Source: Streptomyces sp. yr375
Lineage (GTDB): Bacteria; Actinomycetota; Actinomycetes; Streptomycetales; Streptomycetaceae
DNA: 64,000 bases
Assembly (NCBI RefSeq): GCF_900110755.1
Contig: NZ_FOFF01000003.1
Coordinates: 248,001-312,000 of the forward strand
Reading direction: 5' to 3'
Both the position numbers and the translations under genes were made by a program. The stretch's first letter is position 1. The number at the start of each line of letters is the position of its first letter. Below are positions 1 through 7,965 of the stretch, in pieces. The notes beneath the pieces are model-generated. The model saw only the letters and a program-made list of their open reading frames with translations. It was not told the origin of the DNA and did not search any database.

Positions 1-1
1 C

Positions 2-913
2 GGCCACGACATCGGGCTGCACCGGGTCGGCTACCTCTTCCTGCTGTCCACCCCGCAGGAGGTCGCCCACTTCGAGACGAGCGTGCGGCGGCAGAACGCG
101 CTCGGGGTGCCCAGCCGGCTCATCGACCCGGCCGAGGCGCAGCGCCTCTCCCCGCTGATCAGGACCGACGGGTTACTCGCGGCCGCGTACTCGCCCGACG
201 ACGGCCACTGCACCCCCGAAGCCGTCGTCCACGGGTACGCGGCCGCCGCCCGCCAGTGCGGTGCCCGCATCCTGCGGCACACCGCCGTCACCGGCATCGA
301 ACGGCAGGGCGACGCCATCACCGCCGTGCGGACCACCCTCGGCCCGATCAGCACGGACACGGTGATCTGCGCGGCCGGCGCCTGGTCCAGGGCCGTCGGC
401 GCGATGGCCGGCGTCGACCTGCCGGTGGAGCCGCTGCGCCGCCAGATCGCGGTCACCGAACCGGTCCCCGCCCTCCCGCCGGACCTCCCCATGACCATCG
501 ACTTCACCAGCAGCCTCTACTTCCACCGGGAGGGCCCCGGCCTGCTGGTCGGCATGTCCGACCCGGACGAACGCCCCGGCTTCGCCACCGACACCCACGA
601 CCGGTGGATCCCGCGCCTCGCCGCCGCCCTGGAACACCGCGCCCCCACCCTCCTCGACCTGCGCCGCACCGGCGGCTGGGCGGGCCTGTACGAGGTCACC
701 CCGGACCACAACGCCCTGATCGGCGAGGCGTCCTCGGTATCCCGTTTTCTGTATGCGACCGGCTTCTCCGGCCACGGTTTCCTCCAGGGCCCGGCGGTCG
801 GCGAGGTCGTCCGCGACCTGTACCTGGGCCGCGTACCCTTCGTGGACGTCACCCCCCTGAGCGCCGACCGCTTCGCGGACGACGCCCCGCGTCCGGAGGT
901 CAACCGCGTATGA
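2..913 (+). CDS. FAD-dependent amine/amino-acid oxidase (DAO family), 5' end outside window
   Basis: The frame is open from the first base, so the N-terminal FAD-binding GxGxxG is off the left edge; 303 residues remain. The visible part matches the DAO/sarcosine-oxidase-beta fold: a Q/A-type dehydrogenation domain, the second Rossmann stretch (VICAAGAWS) and the C-terminal FAD signature ATGFSGHGFLQGPAVGE. Family members oxidise secondary or primary amines with O2. The stop overlaps the next ATG (ATGA), so it is coupled to the Lys1-like and Lys9-like genes. That context suggests a substrate in lysine, saccharopine or pipecolate breakdown. Substrate assignment is inference. Confidence 0.85.
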   Translation, partial: GHDIGLHRVGYLFLLSTPQEVAHFETSVRRQNALGVPSRLIDPAEAQRLSPLIRTDGLLAAAYSPDDGHCTPEAVVHGYAAAARQCGARILRHTAVTGIERQGDAITAVRTTLGPISTDTVICAAGAWSRAVGAMAGVDLPVEPLRRQIAVTEPVPALPPDLPMTIDFTSSLYFHREGPGLLVGMSDPDERPGFATDTHDRWIPRLAAALEHRAPTLLDLRRTGGWAGLYEVTPDHNALIGEASSVSRFLYATGFSGHGFLQGPAVGEVVRDLYLGRVPFVDVTPLSADRFADDAPRPEVNRV

Positions 914-1992
914 CCGAACTGCATCTGTGGCTGCGTCACGAGACCCGCACCACCGAACGGCGCACCCCGGTCGTCCCCGACGACGCCCGCCGCCTCGTCG
1001 AGGCCGGTGTGGCACTGACCGTCGAGGACTCCCCGCAGCGCGTCCACCCGACCCGGGAGTACGAGGCCGTCGGCGCCCGCATCGCCCCCGCCGGCTCCTG
1101 GACGTCCGCGCCGCCCGACACGGTCGTCCTCGGCCTCAAGGAACTCCCGGACGAGCCAGCCGAATTGACGCACCGTCACATCTTCTTCGGGCACGCCTAC
1201 AAGCAACAGCCGGGCGCCGCTACCCTGTTGCGCCGGTTCGCCGCCGGGGGCGGTGCGCTGCTCGACCTGGAGTACCTGGCCGACGGCCACGGCCGCCGCC
1301 TCGCCGCCTTCGGCTTCTGGGCGGGCTACCTGGGCGCTGCCCTGGCGGTCCTGCAACACAGGGGCAGGCTGCTCGCCCCGCTGCGTCCCACGGAGAAGGG
1401 CGAGTTGGACGAGACGCTGCGCCCGGCCCCCGGCGACGAGGAGTTCACCGCGCTCGTCGTCGGCGCCCTGGGCCGCAGCGGCCGGGGCGCACGGGCCGCG
1501 TTCGCCGTCGCCGGCTGCGACCCCACCTGCTGGGACCTGGCCGAGACCCGCGACCTGGACCGCGCCGCGCTGCTGGCCCACGACGTGCTGGTCAACTGCG
1601 TCCTCGCCACGACCCCGGTGCCGCCGTTCGTCCGCGAGGCGGACCTCGACGACCCGGCCCGCCGACTGCGCACCCTCTCCGACGTCACCTGCGACGTCGG
1701 CTCGCCCCTCAACGTCCTGCCGGTGTACGACCGCACCACCGAGTGGACGGACCCGGTGCGCCGCCTGCGCAAGGAGCCCCCGCTCGACCTCATCGCCATC
1801 GACAACCTGCCGTCCCTGCTGCCCCGCGAGTCCAGCGCCGACTTCTCGGCGGATCTGACGCCCCACCTGCTGGACCTCGGCGACGGCGAGGGCGCCGGCG
1901 TCGACGGGCCGTGGGGGCGCTGCCTGGACCGTTTCCGCGAGGCGGCGGCCCGTGAACTCGGCGTGCCGGAAGGGGAGTTCGGCCGTGTCTGA
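910..1992 (+). CDS. Saccharopine dehydrogenase, Lys1 type (L-lysine-forming / LKR-like)
   Basis: 360 residues, close to the size of fungal Lys1. It belongs to the alanine dehydrogenase/PNT-like superfamily and interconverts lysine plus 2-oxoglutarate with saccharopine using NAD(P)H. Visible family blocks are RRTPVVPDDA near the N-terminus, the catalytic-lysine segment GLKELP, the catalytic-histidine segment HIFFGHAYK, RRLAAFGFWAGY, the nucleotide-binding GALGRSGRGA, RLRTLSDV and IDNLPSLLPRESS. The order and wording resemble yeast Lys1 closely. The start overlaps the upstream oxidase stop (ATGA). The downstream Lys9-like gene begins inside its last codons, so the pair equals a split LKR/SDH. 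Confidence 0.88.
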   Translation: MTELHLWLRHETRTTERRTPVVPDDARRLVEAGVALTVEDSPQRVHPTREYEAVGARIAPAGSWTSAPPDTVVLGLKELPDEPAELTHRHIFFGHAYKQQPGAATLLRRFAAGGGALLDLEYLADGHGRRLAAFGFWAGYLGAALAVLQHRGRLLAPLRPTEKGELDETLRPAPGDEEFTALVVGALGRSGRGARAAFAVAGCDPTCWDLAETRDLDRAALLAHDVLVNCVLATTPVPPFVREADLDDPARRLRTLSDVTCDVGSPLNVLPVYDRTTEWTDPVRRLRKEPPLDLIAIDNLPSLLPRESSADFSADLTPHLLDLGDGEGAGVDGPWGRCLDRFREAAARELGVPEGEFGRV

Positions 1993-3139
1993 CCTCGTTC
2001 CCGGGACCGGCACCGTCCACTGGGTCGGCGCCGGTCTCTCCACCGGCAGCGGCCTCGCCGACCTGTGCGCCCGCACCGACCGGGTACGGCTGTGGCACCG
2101 CACGGTGGAGCGGGCGGCGCAGGCGCTGGCCGGTCTCGGCCTGACCGGACGCGTCGAGCCGCGCGCGTACACCCTCGACGCGCTCACGGCCGAACTGGCC
2201 CCCGGGGACGTCGTGGTGTCGATGCTGCCCGCGCCCGAACACGCCCCGCTGCTGTCGGCGTGCGTGGCCCGGCGGGCCCACTTCGCCTGCTCCAGCTATG
2301 TGTCGGACGCGGTCCTGGAGCAGGCGCCTGCCGCCGCCGAGGCCGGGCTCGTCGTCCTCACCGAGGCCGGCCTCGACCCGGGCATCGACCACCTCTTCGC
2401 GCACGCCCTCGTCGCCCGCGCCCGGGAGGCGATCGGCGACGACACGGCGGCCTCGTACCGGCTCACCTCGTACTGCGGCGGCATACCCGCCGTCCCCAAC
2501 GACTTCAGGTACCGCTTCAGTTGGGCGCCCCTCGGAGTCCTCAACGCGCTGCGCTCGCCCGCGCGTTATGTCGAGGACGGCACCGAGACCGTGGTCGACC
2601 GGCCGTGGGAGGCCACGCGCGGACACCTCGTCGACGGCGAGACCTTCGAGGTCTACCCCAACCGCGACAGCGTCCCCTTCATCGAGCAGTACGAACTGCC
2701 GCAGGCCTGGAAGCCGCAGACCTTCGTGCGCGGCACCCTGCGCCTCGACGGCTGGCTGCGTGCCTGGGACGCGGTGTTCGCGGAGCTGAAGGCGGGCGAC
2801 GACGCCCGGATCGCCGCCCTGGCACGGGAGTTGGCGGCTGCTTACCCCACTACGGACGCCGACCACGACCGCGTGGTCCTGGCCGTGTCGCTCACCGTCG
2901 AGACGGACAACGGCCGTTCCTGGTCGGGCAGTTGCCTCCTGGACCTGGAAGGCGACCAGAAGGAGAGCGCGATGGCCCGCTGCGTGTCCCGGCCCCTCGC
3001 CCTCGGCGTCCGCCACATCCTGGACGGCTCCCTGCCACCGGGACTGAGCCGGGCGGCGGAGACGGCGGAGCGCTCGCAACAGTGGCTGAGCGAACTCGGC
3101 ACGGAGGGACTGGAGTTCACAGTGCACGTCGACGACTGA
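1985..3139 (+). CDS. Saccharopine reductase/dehydrogenase, Lys9 type (SDH-like)
   Basis: 384 residues from the GTG chosen for the GGAAGGGGAG ribosome site just upstream; a longer ATG start 33 bases earlier lies deep in the previous gene. The family converts saccharopine to or from 2-aminoadipate semialdehyde plus glutamate. Signature blocks are VVSMLPAPEH, ACSSYVSD, the highly conserved EAGLDPGIDHLFAH, SYCGGIPA, the FSWAPLGVLNALR segment and YPNRDSVPF. The N-terminal Rossmann entry reads VHWVGAGLSTGSG. It overlaps the Lys1-like gene by 8 bases. With that gene it would complete the two saccharopine steps, most likely catabolically in a bacterium that makes lysine by the DAP route. Confidence 0.87.
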   Translation: MSDLVPGTGTVHWVGAGLSTGSGLADLCARTDRVRLWHRTVERAAQALAGLGLTGRVEPRAYTLDALTAELAPGDVVVSMLPAPEHAPLLSACVARRAHFACSSYVSDAVLEQAPAAAEAGLVVLTEAGLDPGIDHLFAHALVARAREAIGDDTAASYRLTSYCGGIPAVPNDFRYRFSWAPLGVLNALRSPARYVEDGTETVVDRPWEATRGHLVDGETFEVYPNRDSVPFIEQYELPQAWKPQTFVRGTLRLDGWLRAWDAVFAELKAGDDARIAALARELAAAYPTTDADHDRVVLAVSLTVETDNGRSWSGSCLLDLEGDQKESAMARCVSRPLALGVRHILDGSLPPGLSRAAETAERSQQWLSELGTEGLEFTVHVDD

Positions 3140-3150
3140 CCGGCCACTCC

Positions 3151-3459
3151 ATGCTCCGCGCTCGGCTCGCCGAACAGGACGCCGGGGTCTGCCACTTCCA
3201 TGTCGTCGTGGCCGACCACGGCGAATTGCTGGGCCGGGGCGTGGCGACGGGCGCGGTGCGGGAGATCTGCCGGCTGGCCGCGCGGACGTACCGGCTGTCC
3301 GCGCTCACCGCCCGCGACAACCTGGCGTCCATGGCGGTGCCGGCCCGCACCGGGTTCACCGCCGTGGACGACATCACCCTCGCCGGACGCCCGGGCGTGT
3401 GCTACCGCCGCGGCCTCGCCGCCGGTGTCCTGCCCGGCCCGTCCCGGGACCTGTCCTAG
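3151..3459 (+). pseudogene. Truncated GNAT acetyltransferase (C-terminal half only)
   Basis: 102 residues starting 11 bases after the Lys9-like stop. The readable part is the second half of a RimJ/RimL-type GNAT: LLGRGVATGAVREICRLAA is the acetyl-CoA P-loop and following helix. It continues into LSALTARDNLASMAV, then the final TGFTAV strand and GRPGVCYRR. Beta strands 1-3 of the fold are absent and no upstream frame supplies them; that DNA is the end of the Lys9-like gene. Either a remnant cut by a deletion or a non-catalytic fragment. It converges with the next gene and the two TAG stops overlap. Confidence 0.6.
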
Positions 3460-4685
3460 TCGGTGAGCGCCTCGTGGACCAGGCGTTTGAGGTCGGGGTA
3501 GAGCTTGAGCGACCTGCGCGGCCGGACCTGGGTGAGGAACTGGACGGTCACGTCGTGGGCCGGGTCGACCCAGAACGTCGTCGTGGCGACGCCGCTCCAG
3601 CCGTAGGTGCCGAGGCCCGAGGGGGCCTGGGTGCGGTCCGGGTCGATGACCACGGAGACGCCGAGGCCGAAGCCGACGCCGTCGTTGCCGGGTTCGTCGT
3701 GCGCGGGGCGGCTGCCGAAGGTGCGCAGGTCGGCGTCGCCGGGGAGGTGGTTGCGGGTCATCAGGTCGACCGTCTCCGGGGCGAGGAGGCGGACGCCGTC
3801 GAGTTCGCCGCGGCGGCGCAGCAGCTCACTGAAACGGTGGATGTCGTATGCGGTCGCCACCATGCCGCCGCTGCCCGACAGGAAACGCGGCCGGCCGAAC
3901 AGCGGCAGGCCCAGGATCGGCTCGATTCCGCCGTCGCCGGTGCCGCCGTACAGCTCCGCCAGTCGGCCGGCCTGTTCGTCCGTGACCTGGAAACCGGCGT
4001 CCGGCATGCCGAGCGGGCGGAAGATCCGCTCGGCGATGAACTCGTCCAGGGGCTGCCCGGAGACGACCTCGATGATCCGGCCCAGGACGTTCGTGGACAC
4101 CGAGTAGTTCCACTGCGTGCCCGGCTCGAACTGCAACGGCAGCCGCGCGTACGCGTCCACCGTCCTGGCCAGGTCTGAGCCCGGCAGCACCGCCGACTCC
4201 AGGCCGGCCTCGCGGTAGAGCGCGTCGACGGGGTGGCAGTGGTAGAACGCGAAGGTCAGGCCCGAGGTGTGGGTCATGAGGTGCTTCACGAGCAGCGGCT
4301 GCTCGACCGGGCGGGTGGTGACGCCGGCGCCCGAGCCGCCCTCGTAGACCCGCTGGTCGGCGAAGGCCGGGAGGTGGTCGGCGACCGGGTCGTCGAGCCG
4401 CAGTCTGCCCTCCTCGATCAGTATCAGCGCGGCGACCGAGGTGACCGGCTTGGTCATCGAGTAGATCCGGTAGAGGGTGTCGGCCTCGACGGGCAGCCCG
4501 GCGGCGACGTCGCGACGGCCGTGCGCGGTGAGGTGTGCGACCCGGCCGCCACGGGAGACGGCCACGAGGAATCCGGGCAGGCGCCCCTCGTCGACGTAGT
4601 GGGCGACGTGCTGGTCGAGGCGGTCCAGCGCCTTCGCGTCCAGCCCGACCTCGCTCGGGTCGACCTCTTGCCGCAGCAGTGCCAT
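3456..4685 (-). CDS. Serine hydrolase of the class C beta-lactamase/esterase family
   Basis: 409 residues, the normal length for EstB-type esterases. The SxxK nucleophile motif is SMTK at residues 76-79, and the Tyr of the YxN/YxS element is in QWNYSVSTNV. There is no signal peptide, so it is probably a cytoplasmic esterase or peptidase rather than a penicillinase. GGAGGAG sits 4 bases before the ATG. It is convergent with the GNAT remnant and divergent from the split-barrel protein. The substrate cannot be read from sequence. Confidence 0.85.
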   Translation of the reverse strand: MALLRQEVDPSEVGLDAKALDRLDQHVAHYVDEGRLPGFLVAVSRGGRVAHLTAHGRRDVAAGLPVEADTLYRIYSMTKPVTSVAALILIEEGRLRLDDPVADHLPAFADQRVYEGGSGAGVTTRPVEQPLLVKHLMTHTSGLTFAFYHCHPVDALYREAGLESAVLPGSDLARTVDAYARLPLQFEPGTQWNYSVSTNVLGRIIEVVSGQPLDEFIAERIFRPLGMPDAGFQVTDEQAGRLAELYGGTGDGGIEPILGLPLFGRPRFLSGSGGMVATAYDIHRFSELLRRRGELDGVRLLAPETVDLMTRNHLPGDADLRTFGSRPAHDEPGNDGVGFGLGVSVVIDPDRTQAPSGLGTYGWSGVATTTFWVDPAHDVTVQFLTQVRPRRSLKLYPDLKRLVHEALTD

Positions 4686-4916
4686 CGTTCTCCTCCGGTG
4701 CGCTTGATCAAGGTGCGGTCCCGGCCTACCCCGCCCGGACTACCTCAGACATCATGGTCGCGTAGGGAACGCGTGTACGGACCCCTTTCGGCTCCCTGAC
4801 CGGTGTGCGTTGCGTCGCTTCCACCGGCCGGGGGACCGCCGGAAGGGGAACGAGCGCCGGGACGCGCACGGTTCGGGGTCCGGCCCGGCAGTGTCCGGGA
4901 CAGCGGCAGGCCGGTG

Positions 4917-5021
4917 TCCCGCCGGTTTCAAGTGGCCGCTCGCCAGCAGGTTGTGACGGGACATCAGTTCATACATTCCCGGGTTCTGGAGGGTGAACTC
5001 CAGGAAGCGGGGGAATGCGCC
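4917..5021 (-). pseudogene. Possible remnant of a TetR-family regulator C-terminal domain
   Basis: Inside the 361-base gap between the esterase and the split-barrel gene, the minus strand reads AFPRFLEFTLQNPGMYELMS followed by RHNLL. This resembles helices of TetR C-terminal (WHG-like) domains, in which a chain such as 'FALENPALYRLMF' is typical. No HTH or full-length frame surrounds it. The rest of the gap (4686-4916 and 5022-5046) shows only promoter-length spacer. TetR genes are frequent neighbours of F420/FMN split-barrel genes, which makes a remnant plausible. A chance match cannot be excluded. Confidence 0.3.
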
Positions 5022-5046
5022 CCACGGTGTGCGGGTTGTGCGGGGC

Positions 5047-5493
5047 ATGACTCACGACACGACGCAGAACGCGTTGCTCGCGTTGCTCTCCGACGGCCGC
5101 AGCGGGGTGCTGGTCACCCTCAAGCGCGACGGTCGCCCCCAGTTGTCGAACGTCAGCCACCACTACTACCCGGACGAGGGCGTCATCCGGATCTCCGTCA
5201 CGGACGACCGGGCCAAGACCCGCAACCTGCGCCGCGACCCCCGGGCCTCGTACCACGTGACCGCCCCCGGCCACCGCGCCTACACGGTCGCCGAGGCCAC
5301 CGCCGACCTCACACCGGTCGCCCAGGACCCCTACGACGCCACGGTCGAGGAACTGATCCGCCTCTACCGCGACGTCCTGGGCGAGCACCCCGACTGGGAC
5401 GACTACCGCGCCGCCATGGTCCGGGACCGCCGGCTGGTGCTGCGCCTGCGCGTCGAGCGGGCGTACGGCATCCCGAAGGGCGCCGGCGGCTGA
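5047..5493 (+). CDS. F420/FMN-dependent PPOX split-barrel protein
   Basis: 148 residues. The beta-barrel N-terminus (LLSDGRSGVLVTLKRDGRPQ) and the VSHHYYPDEGVIRISV strand pair are typical of the Rv1155-like, F420-binding pyridoxamine-phosphate-oxidase-fold family (TIGR03618 type), as is DDRAKTRNLRRDPRASYHV. These proteins bind F420 or FMN and reduce or sequester diverse substrates. The ATG is chosen because the protein then starts at the usual family position; an in-frame start 54 bases upstream has no support. A strong stem-loop follows its stop. Confidence 0.85.
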   Translation: MTHDTTQNALLALLSDGRSGVLVTLKRDGRPQLSNVSHHYYPDEGVIRISVTDDRAKTRNLRRDPRASYHVTAPGHRAYTVAEATADLTPVAQDPYDATVEELIRLYRDVLGEHPDWDDYRAAMVRDRRLVLRLRVERAYGIPKGAGG

Positions 5494-5495
5494 CG

Positions 5496-5535
5496 CCCCG
5501 GCCCCCGGAGCCGTGCAGGCGTCCGGGGGCCGGGG
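5496..5535. terminator. Bidirectional stem-loop terminator
   Basis: A perfect 14-bp G/C stem (CCCCGGCCCCCGGA at 5496-5509 pairing with 5522-5535) and a 12-base loop. It sits directly after the split-barrel stop and just before the end of the convergent transporter gene. No U-run follows, as is common in Streptomyces. Confidence 0.75.
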
Positions 5536-5558
5536 GTCGGGCGGGAGTGAGCCGTGGG

Positions 5559-6917
5559 TCAGGCGGCGACCGTCTCCGGCTGCGGTGCCGTGCGTACGTC
5601 CCGTTCGCCGAGCAGTTCCGTCGGGACGCGCACCGTCTCCCGGGCGGTCAGGGCCGCGATCACCGGGGGGATGCACAGCGCCGCCGTGAAGAGGGCCACC
5701 GCGGACCAGTCGTCGCCGTCCGGGCCCGCGATCTCCGCGGCGAAGGTGACCGCGAAGCCGGCCACGGCGAAGCCGATCTGGGTGCCGATCGCGGTGCCGG
5801 ACAGCCGCACCCGGGTGGGGAACATCTCGCCGTAGAAGGACGGCCAGACACCGTTCGCCGCGCTGTAGACCACGCCGAAGGCGAGGACGCCCAGGCACAT
5901 CATGAGCGGGTAGGAGCCGGTGGAGATCGCCCACAGGTAGCCGAACATCGCCACCGCGCTGCCGGCCGCGCCGATCAGGTACACCGGGCGGCGGCCGATG
6001 CGGTCCGACAGTGTGGCCCACAGCGGGATCGCGGCCAGCGCGACCAGGTTGGCCAGCGCGCCCACCCACAGCATGGAGGAGCGGCTCATACCGACCGCGT
6101 CGCTCGTCGCGTACGCCAGCGCCCACACCGTGAAGATCGTGCTCACCGTGGCGACCATCGCGCCCGCGATCACCCGCAGCACATCCGCCCAGTGCTCGCG
6201 CATCAGCACCACCAGCGGCAGCTTCACGACCTCGCCGGTCGCCTGCTGGGCGGCGAAGGCGGGAGTCTCGTCCAGTTTGCGCCGGATCACGAAGCCGACG
6301 CCGGCGACCACGAAGCTCAGCCAGAACGGCACCCGCCAGCCCCAGGACAGCAACTGGTCCTCGGGCAGCGCCGCGATCGGGATGAAGACGAGCGTGGCGA
6401 GCAACTGACCGCCCTGCGTCCCGCCGAGGGTGAAACTGGTGAAGAAGCCGCGCCGGTGCGGCGGCGCGTGCTCCAGCGTCATGGAGTTGGCGCTGGCGTT
6501 CTCCCCGGCCGCCGAGATGCCCTGGAGGACCCGGCACAGCGCCAGCAGGACGGGGGCGAGGTTGCCGACCTGGTCACGGGTGGGCAGACAGCCGATGAGG
6601 AACGTCGAGACGCCCATCAGGATCAGCGTGAAGACCATGATCTGCTTACGGCCCACCCGGTCGCCGAAGTGCCCGAGGAACAGCGCGCCGATGGGCCGGG
6701 CCGCGTAGGCGACGCCGAACGTGGCCAGCGACAGCAGGGTCGCGGTGGCCGGGTCGGACTGGTCGAAGAAGACCTTCGGGAAGACCAGGGCCGCCGCACT
6801 GCCGTAGATGAAGAAGTCGTAGTACTCCAGGGCGCTGCCGATCCAGGCCGCCGTGGCGGCTTTCTTCGGCTGGCCGGGGGGTGCGGCGGTGTCGCGGGGC
6901 GCGGCGGGGACGGACAC
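5559..6917 (-). CDS. MHS-family MFS transporter, probable shikimate/quinate/dehydroshikimate importer
   Basis: 452 residues with about twelve hydrophobic segments. MHS (metabolite:H+ symporter) signatures are visible: IGSALEYYDFFIYG in helix 1, RPIGALFLGHFGDRVGRK in loop 2-3, the GISAAGENASANS helix 5 region and WRVPFW before helix 6. ShiA and related aromatic-acid permeases share these. GTG start with AAGGAG 6 bases upstream. Adjacent TetR, AroE-like and QsuB-like genes, plus a shared candidate operator upstream, make shikimate/quinate-type acids the best substrate guess. Confidence 0.85.
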   Translation of the reverse strand: MSVPAAPRDTAAPPGQPKKAATAAWIGSALEYYDFFIYGSAAALVFPKVFFDQSDPATATLLSLATFGVAYAARPIGALFLGHFGDRVGRKQIMVFTLILMGVSTFLIGCLPTRDQVGNLAPVLLALCRVLQGISAAGENASANSMTLEHAPPHRRGFFTSFTLGGTQGGQLLATLVFIPIAALPEDQLLSWGWRVPFWLSFVVAGVGFVIRRKLDETPAFAAQQATGEVVKLPLVVLMREHWADVLRVIAGAMVATVSTIFTVWALAYATSDAVGMSRSSMLWVGALANLVALAAIPLWATLSDRIGRRPVYLIGAAGSAVAMFGYLWAISTGSYPLMMCLGVLAFGVVYSAANGVWPSFYGEMFPTRVRLSGTAIGTQIGFAVAGFAVTFAAEIAGPDGDDWSAVALFTAALCIPPVIAALTARETVRVPTELLGERDVRTAPQPETVAA

Positions 6918-7046
6918 GGCGTGCTCCTTCGGGGGGACTCCGGGGAACTCCGGCAGAGGCGGAGTGAGCGAGGGGGAGAAGAGCCGGATCCCAGGGGTGA
7001 CGGGACGGTCGGCCGTGCCGGATACGGGTGCCCGCCCGGCTAATTA

Positions 7047-7065
7047 ACTCACTGGGTAGTTCGTA
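7047..7065. promoter_or_regulatory. Candidate TetR operator O2 upstream of the MHS transporter
   Basis: Reads ACTCACT-GGGT-AGTTCGTA. It matches the site at 7927-7945 in 14 of the 15 arm positions outside the 4-base spacer. It lies between the tetR stop and the transporter start, where it could control the leftward transporter transcript. Confidence 0.6.
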
Positions 7066-7073
7066 GCGGATGG

Positions 7074-7841
7074 CTACGGATGTTGCGCCGTTGTTTCCCG
7101 GGTGTCAAGAGGTCGCGCACCCTGTCGTCCGCCCGGCTGTGGGTCCGCTGCCCGCTCGGTGGTCCGTCCCGTCGTCCGCTCCGTCGTCCGCTCGGCCGTG
7201 AGATAGGCGATCACCATGTCGCCGAGCATGGTGCGGTAGTGCTCGCGCTGGGCGGGGTCGACCAGGTCGCGGCCGAACAGCGCGCCGAAGGTGTGCCGGT
7301 TGGCCACCCGGAAGAAGCAGAACGAGCTGATCATCGCGTGCAGGTCGACGGCGTCCACCTCGGCCGTGAACAGGCCCGACTCCTGCCCGGAGACCAGGAT
7401 GCGGCGGATCACGTCCAGCGCGGGGGAGCCCATCCGGCCGAGCTTCTCGGAGGCGGCGATGTGCTCGGCCTCGTGGATGTTCTCGATGCTCACCAGGCGG
7501 ATGAAGTCGGGGTGCCGCTCATGGTGGTCGAAGGTCAGCTCCGCGAGCCGGCGGATGGCCGCGACCGGGTCGAGATGCTCGACGTCGAGCCGCTGCTCGG
7601 CCTCCCGGATCACGCCGTACGCCCGCTCCAGGACGGCGGTGAAGAGCTGCTCCTTGCCGCCGAAGTAGTAGTAGATCATCCGCTTCGTGGTGCTGGTGCG
7701 GGCGGCGATGTCGTCCACCCGGGCCCCGGCGTAGCCGACCCGGGCGAACTCCCGGGTCGCCACGTCGAGGATCTCGGCCTGGGTGCGGGCGGCGTCACGG
7801 GTCCGTCCGTTCGGTCGTTCCGGTTCGTCGACGCTGGTCAT
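7074..7841 (-). CDS. TetR-family regulator of the shikimate/quinate catabolic genes
   Basis: 255 residues. The HTH covers residues about 25-65 (ILDVATREFARVGYAGARVD through TSTTKRMIYYYFGGKEQLF). The C-terminal helical domain carries the DFIRLVSIENIHEAEHI segment seen in TetR regulators of aromatic catabolism. Start chosen at the ATG preceded by tandem AAGGAA sites; the longer frame runs over the divergent gene. The C-terminus ends in a low-complexity RTTERTTGRTTER repeat. It is divergent from the AroE-like gene with an operator-like palindrome between them, so it probably represses both directions and is released by a pathway acid. Confidence 0.87.
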   Translation of the reverse strand: MTSVDEPERPNGRTRDAARTQAEILDVATREFARVGYAGARVDDIAARTSTTKRMIYYYFGGKEQLFTAVLERAYGVIREAEQRLDVEHLDPVAAIRRLAELTFDHHERHPDFIRLVSIENIHEAEHIAASEKLGRMGSPALDVIRRILVSGQESGLFTAEVDAVDLHAMISSFCFFRVANRHTFGALFGRDLVDPAQREHYRTMLGDMVIAYLTAERTTERTTGRTTERAADPQPGGRQGARPLDTRETTAQHP

Positions 7842-7926
7842 CGGGTTCCTTCGGGTTCCTTCGGGTGGCGCGGGCGCGGTGCCGCGATTGTAGAAGGGCT
7901 TCCCCTCGGGCCACTCTCGGTGTATG

Positions 7927-7945
7927 ACTAACTCACCAGTTCGTA
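7927..7945. promoter_or_regulatory. Candidate TetR operator O1 in the tetR/aroE-like divergent promoter
   Basis: ACTAACT-CACC-AGTTCGTA. The arms ACTAACT and AGTTCGT are inverted repeats with one mismatch and a 4-base spacer. It sits about 20 bases before the AroE-like GTG and about 85 bases before the tetR ATG. Confidence 0.65.
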
Positions 7946-7965
7946 CATTAGCCGGGAGGTTCGCC

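Noticed and set aside
517..2187. Long minus-strand open frames opposite the saccharopine genes
   Set aside because: Arg/Gly/Ala-rich shadows of high-GC genes without family motifs or ribosome sites.
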